Source: Thermoleptolyngbya sichuanensis A183 (GTDB lineage: Bacteria > Cyanobacteriota > Cyanobacteriia > Elainellales > Elainellaceae). From it: DNA of 64,000 nt. Each line of letters opens with the position of its first letter. Position 1 is the stretch's first letter. The notes under the pieces were generated by a model. The model was given only the letters and a program-made list of their open reading frames with translations, was not told where the DNA came from and ran no database searches. Below, piece after piece: positions 35,100 through 43,305 of this stretch. Location: NCBI RefSeq assembly GCF_013177315.1, contig NZ_CP053661.1, positions 2,666,001-2,730,000 of the forward strand. The letters are read 5' to 3'. Position numbers and translations under genes: made by a program.

Positions 35100-36236
35100 A
35101 TGCAGAAATGGGTAGCCGATGGACTGCTTGTTGGGCTAGCAACAATTGTTCTGGGTAGCACAGCCTCAGCCCTATTCCCCAGAAACTCTATTGCCAGCAT
35201 CGCCAGCAGCAGTTTGGGAGCAGTCTCCAGTTCAATGGTTCTTGCTCGGCGTAGAACTCGCCTCTTACCTAAATCAGAGGAGCCGGAAGAAAATGCCTAT
35301 CCTCAGTTGCCTGAATTGTCAGAAAAACACGTTTCAGACGTACTAGAGGAATCAGATTCAGCAGAACATACGCCCTTTAGCGAACCCGTCTTAGATAAGA
35401 ACTCAAAAGCAAGCCTAATAGAAAATCCTTCTACAAATCCTTCTACAGAAGACACGTCCGAAGAGGCTGAAAATCTTCAGCTTTTGGATGGACGCTTAAG
35501 TGAAGAGGTTGCCATCAAATGGCTGGCGAATAGAGGCGTTTCTGTCATGGATCAACCTGAGCTTGACCCTCACACAGAAGAAATTTTTAATAAGCACGCC
35601 GTTAGATTAGGCAATAAGTATAAGGACGAAGATGGTCAGCCCCAGCTATCTCGCTTATTAGGACAAATCAAGTGGTCAATTACAAATGAGAGAAATCTGA
35701 CCTGTCACCTCAGTAGAGCCTCCCAAAAGCAAATTGGAACGATCACCCAATTTGGTAAAGACTTGGACAAAGACACCCTATTCTTTTCTCGATACAAGTA
35801 TTTTCCGGGCGAAAAGATCATTCGTGCAAGTGTGCGGAATAGACCAGATACGCGGAGCTTTTTCACAGGGGGCTGGTTTGAGAGATTTATAGAATACAAA
35901 GTTTCTGATTTTCTGCAACGTTCAAATTTATCCTATTCTCGTCTAATGAATCGGCTGATTCAATTCTCAAACGGGGACAGTTTTGAACTGGATTTATTCT
36001 ATGTGGTTGAAGGCAAGCCATTGCTGATTGAGTGCAAAACAGGAAGAGATCGAGATGCTTATCAGAAGTTTTCCGATCGTCGAAAACGTCTCTCTATTTC
36101 ACCGGAGAGAGCTTTTCTAGTGATTCTTGACTTCGATCCTGATGAAACTGAGCAGCTCAGTGCGGTTTGGAAGTTTAATATCGTTGGACAGGACAACCTG
36201 ATTCCCCAGATAGAAGCAGCGCTGGGTTCCAATTAG
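35100..36236 (+). CDS. membrane-anchored PD-(D/E)XK nuclease-like protein
   Basis: The 378-aa product has one N-terminal hydrophobic helix (LLVGLATIVLGSTASALF), a Ser/Glu-rich linker (50-125), and a middle domain (130-250) of unknown family. The C-terminal nuclease-like domain has GGWFERFIEYK (Glu261), FELDLFYVVEGKPLLIECK (E296, D298, E311, K313) and KTGRDRDA. This GGW-x-E ... E-x-D ... E-C-K layout resembles the DUF1887/Card1-Can2 nucleases, but no CARF sensor is visible. Codon use is AT-rich and HIP1-poor, which suggests acquisition. It is bounded by repeats. A defence role is inferred only. Confidence 0.65.
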   Translation: MQKWVADGLLVGLATIVLGSTASALFPRNSIASIASSSLGAVSSSMVLARRRTRLLPKSEEPEENAYPQLPELSEKHVSDVLEESDSAEHTPFSEPVLDKNSKASLIENPSTNPSTEDTSEEAENLQLLDGRLSEEVAIKWLANRGVSVMDQPELDPHTEEIFNKHAVRLGNKYKDEDGQPQLSRLLGQIKWSITNERNLTCHLSRASQKQIGTITQFGKDLDKDTLFFSRYKYFPGEKIIRASVRNRPDTRSFFTGGWFERFIEYKVSDFLQRSNLSYSRLMNRLIQFSNGDSFELDLFYVVEGKPLLIECKTGRDRDAYQKFSDRRKRLSISPERAFLVILDFDPDETEQLSAVWKFNIVGQDNLIPQIEAALGSN

Positions 36237-36286
36237 GGCAGCCATTCTTCTGCCAGAATTTCATTTTTTCTGAAGCCAAGGAACTT

Positions 36287-36376
36287 AGGTCTTACGCACT
36301 TGCGATAAGTTTGCTGGGTTTCGGACGATTTCTCGCGGGCGCAGCCCGCGAGAAATCGTCCAACTGCGTAAGTCCT
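36287..36376. repeat. dispersed hairpin repeat (AGGACTTACGCA family), copy 1
   Basis: The outer inverted repeat (AGGTCTTACGCA with TGCGTAAGTCCT) encloses a long inner hairpin: GGACGATTTCTCGCGGGC pairs with its exact complement around a short loop. A second copy is at 60171-60260, and a truncated left end is at 40450-40472. It is non-coding and MITE-like. This copy directly follows the nuclease gene. Confidence 0.8.
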
Positions 36377-36491
36377 ATAATTCTTGCAGTCTACCACAAC
36401 GGTACTTCTGGCGCTAACAGGTGATGGCTGAGATATCACATCCCAGTTATTGCGCTGAGACTATTAGAGGGTGTTTGAAAAGGTATCGCCT

Positions 36492-36655
36492 CAGAAGTGT
36501 TGAATCTTGATGGTAAAACTTTACAAAAAGCACTCTCAAGAGGCGGATTATTGAGAATGGAAGCAATAAGTAGGTCATTACAGGCAGAATTATAGATCTT
36601 TTGTACTGGATTCAGCTATGAACTTGCCCTGCTAACATTGCGTTCAACACTTCTG
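36492..36655. mobile_element. MITE-2, copy A (164 bp), inside MITE-1
   Basis: Both ends are CAGAAGTGTTGAA in inverted orientation, with a perfect 9-bp duplication GTATCGCCT at 36483-36491 and 36656-36664. The ends and duplication length match the IS4-type element at 20853-21954. It is non-coding. The other copy is at 43060-43222 in the opposite orientation. Confidence 0.92.
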
Positions 36656-36855
36656 GTATCGCCTGTAAGAGCTAATTTGTAAAGGAGCCTGAAAGCCTTG
36701 TTAATCAAGGATTTCCGAGAAACCGCTTTTCCTGGGCAAACATGACCTCAAAGCCACACATGCCAAGAGTTTCAGGCTTCTTAAGATTTGCTTCATAAAT
36801 TATATCAAATCTCCAAAGATCTGCTACATGTAAGAAGACGTTAGAGCGAGCCGCC

Positions 36856-37356
36856 ATGAGTGGAGTCCTCAAAATCGATATCGCTGAAACAGCAGAAGAA
36901 CTAAAAGCCGTCTTGGAACAACAGCAACGGTCATCACAGCGCCGTAAAGTACAGGTGTTGTGGTGGTTAAAAACCGGACAAGCGAAGAGCGTTGAGCAGT
37001 TAGCCCAACTGAGCGGTTGCCATCGCACGACCGTGTCTCGTTGGCTGAGCCAGTATCGACAGAGTGGACTCGAAGCGTTGGTGAAGGTGGCATCTCGCAG
37101 TGGACGACCGCGAGCGATTAGCGGTGAAGTCCTGGCATCTTTGGAGCGGGAACTGCAAGATCCAGAAGGCTTTAGCAGTTATGGAGCAGTGCAGCAGTGG
37201 CTCGCAGCGGTACATGGTCAACCCGTCCCCTACAAGACGGTGCATAAGACGGTGCGCTATCGGCTCAAAGCGAAGCTCAAAGTGCCCCGTCCGGTGTCAA
37301 AGAAGCAGACTCCTGGGGCGTGCGAGTCCGTTCAGCAAACCTTGCAGCCCAGATAA
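36856..37356 (+). CDS. IS630 transposase, N-terminal frame (orfA)
   Basis: The 166-aa product carries the helix-turn-helix DNA-binding region: VLWWLKTGQAKSVEQLAQL, GCHRTTVSRWLSQYRQ and GLEALVKVASRSGRP. A winged region follows with YGAVQQWLAA and YKTVHKTVRYRLKAKLKVPRP. The frame overlaps orfB by 37 bases and lies one base ahead, so full transposase needs a -1 shift. No canonical slippery heptamer is visible in the overlap. Programmed shifting and a simple one-base mutation are both possible. Confidence 0.85.
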   Translation: MSGVLKIDIAETAEELKAVLEQQQRSSQRRKVQVLWWLKTGQAKSVEQLAQLSGCHRTTVSRWLSQYRQSGLEALVKVASRSGRPRAISGEVLASLERELQDPEGFSSYGAVQQWLAAVHGQPVPYKTVHKTVRYRLKAKLKVPRPVSKKQTPGACESVQQTLQPR

Positions 37357-37922
37357 GCCAGTCGATTCCGCCAGCCTTGAGACAACGCTACGGGGGGCGA
37401 ATCCGCTATTGGTGCAGCGATGAGAGCCGCGTCGGACTGCTGACGGTTCAACATCGCAAGTTGACGGGCTTTGGGGTGCAGCCGATTGGTTCAGTTCAAT
37501 GGGACTTTGTGTATCGGTGGCTGTACGGTCTAGTGGAACCGCTGAGCGGTGCATCGTGGATAGTCGAGTTTTCTCATCTCGACAGTTCCTGTTTTGAGGC
37601 GTTTTTGCACAGCTTTGCGGCTCAGTTCCCCGATGATTTACATCTGATTCAGGTGGATAATGCCGCAGCCCATACGGCTCAGACCCTGACGATACCGGAC
37701 AATGTCATCTTGGTGTTTCAGCCGCCTTATTGCCCTGAGGTCAATCCCATTGAGCGGGTCTGGCGGGAACTCAAGCGGGAGCTAGCTTGGGTTCACTTTG
37801 ATGATGTTTGCCAACTCCAGCACGCCATCAGCCAGTGGGTTTGTCGCCTTTCGGCGGAGTCGCTGCGATCGCTGACTCAGTGGGATTGGATTGTCGATGC
37901 TCTATGTGTAGCGGGTATTTAG
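37320..37922 (+). CDS. IS630 transposase, DDE catalytic frame (orfB)
   Basis: The 200-aa frame holds the catalytic core: IRYWCSDESRVGL (first Asp), DDLHLIQVDNAAAHTA (second Asp) and PPYCPEVNPIERVWRELKRELA (final Glu), the usual IS630 D-D-E layout. It has no good start of its own and is probably expressed by frameshifting from orfA. It ends 11 bases before the right end of the element. Confidence 0.88.
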   Translation: MRVRSANLAAQISQSIPPALRQRYGGRIRYWCSDESRVGLLTVQHRKLTGFGVQPIGSVQWDFVYRWLYGLVEPLSGASWIVEFSHLDSSCFEAFLHSFAAQFPDDLHLIQVDNAAAHTAQTLTIPDNVILVFQPPYCPEVNPIERVWRELKRELAWVHFDDVCQLQHAISQWVCRLSAESLRSLTQWDWIVDALCVAGI

Positions 37923-38105
37923 AGAATTGATATTAGCTCTAATGTTAAGCACTCAGAGATCCCTCTTAGCCCCCCTTAAAAAGGGGGGAAACCGCCTTAA
38001 AGTCCCCCTTTTTAAGGGGGGTTTAGGGGGATCTTGCACGCTTTGCTTACAAACAGTAGGACTTTTCAAACATCCTCTTAGACTAGCGCGATTGGACTAG
38101 CGCGA

Positions 38106-40301
38106 TTAGGCTAGCGCGATCGCCCGTGCAGCCAGAGCTTCAGCCGTAATGCCGTTGAGCGCCATCAGTTCCCCAGCGCTGGCGGTGGTTTCGCCTCGCT
38201 TCCAGGCAAACACATCGCGCTTGCTGGTTGAGCGCAGCATCACTGGCTCCAGCATGGCACTGGCTCCACCCGTCACGCCGATCAGCGCATCGCCGCCAAA
38301 CAGGTGTTCAAATCCAGCATCGTCCAGGAAATGACCATCTGGCTCGGAGCAGATGTCCCACAGGGTATCGCTGGGGCGGTAGAGGCGACGGGGACTGACG
38401 ACCGACACGATCCGCACCCCCAAGCCTTGGGCTTCTAAAAGCTTTGCTGCGTCGAATACGGGCGAAAGGATCATGTCGCCTACCACCGCAAACACGACGG
38501 TCTTGCTGCCGCTGCTGGAATGAAGGGCGATCGCCCCCCGTTCCAATGCCTGCCGCGTCTGGTCAAACGTCGTGCGAATCGGCAGCGGCGACTTGCTGGC
38601 GGTAATCACCACACCTTTGTTTTTCTGCGACAGCGCCCATTCGTAGCAAGCCTGCACGCTGTTAGCATCGGGCGGAAACAGCGGAAATACATTCCCATTC
38701 CGCATCATGGCGGCAAAGTAGGCCTCAATTTCTGGGCGCTGGTGCGTCCAGCCGTTGCGCCCCTGCTCTAGCGCTCCTGCGGTAAACAGCGTAATGGTCG
38801 CGGGCGTTTTGCGGCGTAGCTCGGCCATCGCCTGCGTTACCGTCTGCCAGATCGGCAACCCGTTAATGGCAAACGATTCATAGGAACACCACAGCGTCCG
38901 CCCGCCGAACAGCGACAGCCCAACTGCCAGACCCGCACAAGCATCTTCGCTCAGCGGCTCATAGACCTGACCCGTGGGAGCCTGGTTATAGAGCGGGTCT
39001 TCGGTGGGGTGAATGATCTTTAGCGCCTGGTTGATGTTGGCGATGCCCGATGCCTCGTTGCCGTCGGCGTTGGTGACCAGAAACGTGCGATCGCTCGTTC
39101 CCACATGCCCTACCAGCTTGCCCATTGCCGTAGTCGAAACCTTGGGGTCGCCCCCTACCGGATATTCCTCTAGCGGCAGCGGCCCCAAATCCGGCAGGGG
39201 ACGCTCAAACTCGGTGACCACTGTTTTCGATGCGGGGCCGCCCCCCGCCCGCTCGCAGTTCGTCCGCACGATTGCCCAAGCTTCAGGAGAGAGCGATCGC
39301 GTCTTCAGCGCATCCATAATGTGGGGCGCGTCCAGCGTGTCTTTGGGGTATAGATTGTGGGACTTTGCGCCACGGGCATGAACCCCTGCGCCCTTGAGCT
39401 GCTTGATGATAAACGCGGTCAGCTTGCCGCTGAGGGCAGAGCGGGCTGCTTCGTCCACACCCACCAGCACGCTCTGGGTAAAAGCGAGGCGCTGCTTCAA
39501 GGAGAAAGCCGTGCTATCGACATAATCTCCCGACTGATCCTGATCATCGAAGTCCTTCGCATCTACCAGCACCACTTCGTCAAAGCCGTGCCCATGCCAG
39601 TAGGCCAGCATTTGCTCGTTGGTCTTCAGCGACACCATGCTGTGGTGTTCTTGCGAAAAGCCATTCCACACCAGCACAGGCAAAAAGTTGGTAGAACCAG
39701 GGAAGGCTGTGTGGAAGTGCATAAACGAACTCATAATGTAGGGTTCGCCTAGCCCGCCATCGCCAATGGTAAAGGGAAATAGCGTGTCGGGATACAGCAA
39801 CGCCCCGGCCATTGCAAAATGCTGCCCCTGGCCCAAGGGCCCCGCCGGAGCCAGCAGACCGGGAATAAAGCCAGACAGGTGGCCCAACAGTCCGTGCCGC
39901 TCCCGGAAGCGATCGCGCATTTGCTGCACCGTGGTAATGCCCATATCCTCCAGCGAGCGATCGAGGAACATGGCGCTATAGAATCCTGGCGCGTGGTGTC
40001 CCACCTCCGTCACGATGTTTTTGTAGCCCAGCATCACCAGTGCGGCATACGCTTCGGCCTGACTGGCAAAGCCGCCGGGGTGTCCAGATCCTTTACTGCC
40101 GCAGATTTGCACCGTCAGGTAGCGCAGCGCGTCGGCATAAAGCAGCGTTTGGAAGACAGCGGCGGGGTCTGTTGGCGTGGCGATCGCCCTTGCCCCTTCA
40201 GCGATGGCAGGTGTAGCCCCGTAGGTCTCGAATCCTGGGAGCGTTTCACCAAAATACTGAATCCCTTCACAAAATCCCGGAGCCATCTGGGTCGCCGTCA
40301 T
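38106..40301 (-). CDS. thiamine-diphosphate enzyme, transketolase/phosphoketolase-like
   Basis: The 731-aa cytoplasmic enzyme has the N-terminal transketolase-type GSKGSGHPGG segment and a ThDP/Mg site (FTIGDGGLGEPYIMSSF, with a matching Asn in LPVLVWNGFSQEHH). A central pyrimidine-binding domain contains DPLYNQAPTGQVYEPLSEDA, and a C-terminal domain follows. It is close to the short cyanobacterial proteins that I associate with Synechocystis Sll0529, described as a second phosphoketolase-like enzyme. It could split ketose phosphates to acetyl phosphate or act as a transketolase. The sequence alone does not decide. No partner genes are near. Confidence 0.75.
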   Translation of the reverse strand: MTATQMAPGFCEGIQYFGETLPGFETYGATPAIAEGARAIATPTDPAAVFQTLLYADALRYLTVQICGSKGSGHPGGFASQAEAYAALVMLGYKNIVTEVGHHAPGFYSAMFLDRSLEDMGITTVQQMRDRFRERHGLLGHLSGFIPGLLAPAGPLGQGQHFAMAGALLYPDTLFPFTIGDGGLGEPYIMSSFMHFHTAFPGSTNFLPVLVWNGFSQEHHSMVSLKTNEQMLAYWHGHGFDEVVLVDAKDFDDQDQSGDYVDSTAFSLKQRLAFTQSVLVGVDEAARSALSGKLTAFIIKQLKGAGVHARGAKSHNLYPKDTLDAPHIMDALKTRSLSPEAWAIVRTNCERAGGGPASKTVVTEFERPLPDLGPLPLEEYPVGGDPKVSTTAMGKLVGHVGTSDRTFLVTNADGNEASGIANINQALKIIHPTEDPLYNQAPTGQVYEPLSEDACAGLAVGLSLFGGRTLWCSYESFAINGLPIWQTVTQAMAELRRKTPATITLFTAGALEQGRNGWTHQRPEIEAYFAAMMRNGNVFPLFPPDANSVQACYEWALSQKNKGVVITASKSPLPIRTTFDQTRQALERGAIALHSSSGSKTVVFAVVGDMILSPVFDAAKLLEAQGLGVRIVSVVSPRRLYRPSDTLWDICSEPDGHFLDDAGFEHLFGGDALIGVTGGASAMLEPVMLRSTSKRDVFAWKRGETTASAGELMALNGITAEALAARAIALA

Positions 40302-40449
40302 GCCACATCCCCCGCTGAGATAAACGCTAGAAACCGCAAAACACTAGAAACCGCAAAACACAATACATCATCGTATCTCAGGTGGGGAGCCAGATTGGTA
40401 TTCAGGTTTCAATGATTGCCATTAGGAGTATTGGATTGAGTATTAGATC

Positions 40450-40472
40450 AGGACTTACACACTTGCGATAAG
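40450..40472. repeat. truncated AGGACTTAC dispersed repeat
   Basis: AGGACTTACACACTTGCGAT matches the left end of the repeat at 36287-36376, then diverges into a HIP1 site. It is a fragment only. Confidence 0.55.
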
Positions 40473-40567
40473 CTCCGGCGATCGCCCATCTGGGCAGAGT
40501 TGCCCTTTCCAACTCCGTTTCTGAGTATGGTGGAAGCAGCAAGCAAGCGCTAGGAGGCTAAAACAAC

Positions 40568-40786
40568 GTGGAGACCTTAATCACGGCGGCAATCGCCGTT
40601 CTCATTTTGATGCTGGTGTTTTCCTTGATTACCAAGGCAATCCGGCTTGCCATAAATGTGGCGATTACCCTGGTGCTGCTGGTTGTGCTGGTGCGAATTA
40701 CTGGAGTCAGCCTGGGCGAAGCCATGCAGCCCGTGTTCGCCATCTGGGACTGGCTGCGGCAGATGTTTCAAAATGCTCAGCGATAA
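40568..40786 (+). CDS. small membrane protein (72 aa)
   Basis: A GTG start at 40568 follows TAGGAGG at 40551-40557. The protein is almost entirely hydrophobic for 50 residues (LITAAIAVLILMLVFSLIT and INVAITLVLLVVLVRITGV), consistent with two membrane helices. A short amphipathic C terminus follows (AIWDWLRQMFQNAQR). I do not recognise a family. The good ribosome site supports translation. A Uma2 gene follows after heptamer repeats. Confidence 0.6.
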   Translation: METLITAAIAVLILMLVFSLITKAIRLAINVAITLVLLVVLVRITGVSLGEAMQPVFAIWDWLRQMFQNAQR

Positions 40787-40832
40787 TTCGCGATAGTGCT
40801 TGATAATTAGCAATCCAGGGCGATCGCCCCCA

Positions 40833-40867
40833 AAAATCCAAAATCCAAAATCTAAAATCCAAAATCG
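40833..40867. repeat. AAAATCC heptamer repeat
   Basis: Five tandem AAAATCC/AAAATCT/AAAATCG heptamers lie between the small membrane protein and the Uma2 gene. They are the same family as 14272-14306. Confidence 0.8.
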
Positions 40868-40877
40868 CAACTCCGCC

Positions 40878-41537
40878 ATGCAACTCCTCGACGACCTGGC
40901 AACCCATTGGCAAATCGAAGATCCGGAAGAACAGCGGCTCATCTCCAACGTCTCCTGGGCGCAATATGAAACGCTGCTGGCAGAACGGGGCGACAGCCTC
41001 GCCTACCGGGTGAACTACTTAGATGGAATCTTAGAAATTGTGGCACCGAGCCGTCGGCATGAGTCAAGAAAAACCCGCATTGGTACGCTGCTGGAAATCT
41101 ATTTTCTGGAAGCAGAAATTGAATATTTCCCCACAGGGTCTACCACCTTTCGCCAGGCACAGCAACAGGTTGGGCTAGAGCCAGACGAGAGCTATTGCAT
41201 TGGCAGCGAAAAGGAGATTCCAGATTTGGCGATCGAAGTCATCATCACCAGCGGCGGGATGAACCGACTGGAACGGTTTCGGCGGCTGGGTATTTCAGAA
41301 GTCTGGTTTTGGCAGGGCGATCGCTTTTCGATCTACCATCTCCGCGAACAGGTTCCTGAATCATTTTTGCAAACGGCTGGCTATGAGCTAGTTCAGCACA
41401 GTGAATTGCTGCCTGAACTGGATGTGGAATTCCTGAATGAATGCGTCCGCAATCCCAGTCCGCTGGCAGCCGCGAAGGCATTTCGTCAGAGCGTGCGTCA
41501 GCAAATGGGACTGAACGAGGGCGATCGCCCATCTTAA
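40878..41537 (+). CDS. Uma2-family (DUF820) endonuclease-like protein
   Basis: The ATG at 40878 is chosen because the 26 codons upstream in frame are heptamer repeat DNA. The 219-aa protein has the family's pattern: SWAQYETLLAERGDSLAYRV, YLDGILEIVAPSRRHE, DESYCIGSEKEIPDLAIEV with the E-x-P-D-L-x-x-E active-site-like core, and GISEVWFWQGDRFSIYHL. It is complete, unlike the fragment at 3-314. Role unknown; the fold is restriction-endonuclease-like. Confidence 0.88.
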   Translation: MQLLDDLATHWQIEDPEEQRLISNVSWAQYETLLAERGDSLAYRVNYLDGILEIVAPSRRHESRKTRIGTLLEIYFLEAEIEYFPTGSTTFRQAQQQVGLEPDESYCIGSEKEIPDLAIEVIITSGGMNRLERFRRLGISEVWFWQGDRFSIYHLREQVPESFLQTAGYELVQHSELLPELDVEFLNECVRNPSPLAAAKAFRQSVRQQMGLNEGDRPS

Positions 41538-41778
41538 TGTTCCTCCATCTCTGCCCGAAGGCGAAGCGCCAAACTTGCAGTAGTCCGACTCACAAATCGA
41601 CTCCGGTGGCTTCGATTTCTGCCAGCAGACGTGGCGATGCTGCTTCCGCCTCGATCAGGTCGATCGGCTAGGTTTCAAAAGATGGGGTATCAAAAAGTGT
41701 AACTGAACGTACCGTCTCTCCTGGGCAGTGCCAAAGTAGGAGCATCCTTAAATTCATTCCTATGAGGAGATGATAGCA

Positions 41779-42555
41779 ATGAAACCCGCGATGCCTTCTA
41801 TGATAAAAGCGGCGATGAAACCGAACAGACTGACGCGCACCGCCTTTGGGCTGAGTTCGGCGGTGCTGTTGGCGGTGGGTGGGCTGAGCCTGATGCCGAT
41901 GAACCCCGATCCAGTGATGGCGAATGAAGTGATGACGCGCGTGTTGACGGTAACGGGAACAGGTAACGAGTTTATCCCCACCACGCTCAGCCAGGTCAAC
42001 CTGGGGGTGGAAGTGCGGGGGGCAACCGCAGAAGCGGCCCAGCAGGACGCGGCGCGTCGGTCAAATGCAGTGGTGCAATTGCTGCGATCGCGCCAGGTTG
42101 ATAAGCTGCAAACCACAGGCATCAACCTCACCCCGGTCTACAACTACAACAACAACGAGCAGCGGCTCGTGGGCTACACGGCCACGAACACCGTCAGCTT
42201 CCGTGTGCCGACCGAGCAGGCCGGCGGGCTGCTAGATGAAGCCGTAAAAGCGGGGGCCAGCCGCATCGACAGCGTGAGCTTTGTGGCCTCAGATGAGGCG
42301 ATCGCCCAGGCCCAGCAGGTCGCTCTGCGCGAAGCCGTTCAGCAGGCCCAGTCCCAGGCGGATACTGTCCTGGCAGCACTGGGTCTGCGCCGTCAGGAAA
42401 TTGTCGGTGTGCAGATCAACCACGCCTCTGCACCCCCACCGATGCCTGTGTTGCGCCAGTCTATGGCAATGGATTCTGCCGCTGCTGCGCCTACGCCTGT
42501 GATTGGTGGAGAACAAGAAGTGCAAACAACCGTCACGCTCCAGATCCGCTATTAG
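41779..42555 (+). CDS. SIMPL-domain (DUF541) exported protein
   Basis: The ATG at 41779 has GAGGAG ten bases upstream; another ATG at 41770 is too close to that site. The protein (258 aa) has a signal-like N terminus (AFGLSSAVLLAVGGLSL), then the SIMPL domain: VLTVTGTGNEFIPTTLSQV, GYTATNTVSFRV, LLDEAVKAGASRIDSVSF and ADTVLAALGLRRQEIVGV. The domain forms oligomeric periplasmic or membrane-surface assemblies in other bacteria, with unclear roles in stress. A proline/alanine stretch precedes the last strand. Confidence 0.88.
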   Translation: MKPAMPSMIKAAMKPNRLTRTAFGLSSAVLLAVGGLSLMPMNPDPVMANEVMTRVLTVTGTGNEFIPTTLSQVNLGVEVRGATAEAAQQDAARRSNAVVQLLRSRQVDKLQTTGINLTPVYNYNNNEQRLVGYTATNTVSFRVPTEQAGGLLDEAVKAGASRIDSVSFVASDEAIAQAQQVALREAVQQAQSQADTVLAALGLRRQEIVGVQINHASAPPPMPVLRQSMAMDSAAAAPTPVIGGEQEVQTTVTLQIRY

Positions 42556-42742
42556 GTATCTGTTAGTTATGCATCTGTTGATTATGCATTAGGTAAAGTA
42601 CCTGTCCCAGGTCAATTCACTAATTGAAAATGGCACTCGGCACAGATCTGACAACCTTGGTTTTGACAACCCTGGTATTGTCGATCTACCGGGTGCTGTT
42701 TCGTCTCAGAAAATGGGAATTGGGAGCGCTACACTCATGCGG

Positions 42743-42793
42743 GGTGACTGTACGAGCGCAGTGACTGTACGAGCGCAGTGACTGTACGAGTGT
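42743..42793. repeat. 17-bp tandem repeat (x3)
   Basis: Three copies of GTGACTGTACGAGCGCA, the last ending GTGTG, lie in the 750-base gap between the SIMPL gene and the secreted repeat gene. No coding frame is convincing there. Confidence 0.85.
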
Positions 42794-42902
42794 GGTGAAT
42801 AGAGCGCAGTGAATATAGGAGCGCAGCAAATTCATCACGTTGCCTCAAAACGTAACTAAAGCAAAGGACTGTACGGTGGAAAATCCCAATCCATACAGCC
42901 CC

Positions 42903-42946
42903 GATGAAGTTTGAGGTAAACAAAGATGAAGTTTGAGGTAAACAAA
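42903..42946. repeat. 22-bp direct repeat (x2)
   Basis: Two exact adjacent copies of a 22-base unit beginning GATGAAGTTTGAGGTAAAC, directly before the palindromic element that follows. Confidence 0.85.
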
Positions 42947-43284
42947 TTGGGCGCATCCCAGTTCTGCAAGTTTGCCCTCATCCCCCAACCCCTTCTCCCT
43001 TTTTGGGAGAAGGGAGTCGGATTGAAAGTCCCTCTGCCGTTTTGGGAGAGGGATTTAGGCAGAAGTGTTGAACGCAATGTTAGCAGGGCAAGTTCATAGC
43101 TAAATCCAGTACAAAAGATCTATAATTCTGCCTATAATGACCTACTTATTGCTTCCATCTCAATAATCCGCCTCTTGAGAATGCTTTTTGTAAAGTTTTA
43201 CCATCAAGATTCAACACTTCTGGGATTTAGGGTGAGGGTTAAATTAGGGTGAGGGTTAAAAAAGTGGGATGCACCCAACAAATT
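42944..43284. mobile_element. palindromic REP-like element carrying a MITE-2 insertion
   Basis: The outer inverted ends are TTGGGCGCATCCCA and the complement of TTGGGTGCATCCCA (13 of 14). Inside are GCCCTCATCCCCCAACCCC and opposed GGGAGAGGGATTTAGGGTG blocks, of the type widely dispersed in cyanobacterial genomes. MITE-2 copy B interrupts it at GGATTTAGG. It is non-coding. Confidence 0.7.
43060..43222. mobile_element. MITE-2, copy B (163 bp)
   Basis: The ends are CAGAAGTGTTGAA inverted, with a perfect 9-bp target duplication GGATTTAGG at 43051-43059 and 43223-43231. It is the reverse orientation of the copy at 36492-36655 with very few differences. It shares ends with the IS4-type element at 20853. 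Confidence 0.93.
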
Positions 43285-43305
43285 AGAGCAAAAACTAGAG
43301 AAAAA

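Larger units (their letters stand above)
36803..37933 (+). mobile_element. IS630-family insertion sequence (about 1131 bp)
   Basis: Imperfect terminal inverted repeats, about 21 of 26 positions matching, begin TATCAAATCTCC on the left and TATCAATTCTCT on the right strand. The element sits at a duplicated TA (36801-36802 and 37934-37935) inside MITE-3, as expected for IS630/Tc1-type transposition. Two overlapping reading frames encode the transposase. Confidence 0.9.
36668..37939. mobile_element. MITE-3, copy C, interrupted by IS630
   Basis: The left part (36668-36800) is the reverse complement of copies A and B. After the IS630 insertion, the end TTAGCTC resumes (37934-37939). TA flanks it at 36666-36667 and 37940-37941, the latter returning to MITE-1 sequence. 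Confidence 0.88.
36467..38078. mobile_element. MITE-1, copy C, interrupted by nested insertions
   Basis: The left end (GAGGGTGTTTGAAAAG, 36467) and right end (38078) are flanked by TA at 36465-36466 and 38079-38080. The element's own bases are 36467-36491, 36665-36667 and 37942-38078. These join to a sequence colinear with copy B. MITE-2 and MITE-3 interrupt it, and MITE-3 is interrupted by an IS630 element. Confidence 0.88.

Noticed and set aside
40800..40877. Longer N terminus for the Uma2 gene
   Set aside because: The added residues (PKIQNPKSKIQNRN) are translated AAAATCC heptamers; the family N terminus starts at the ATG at 40878.
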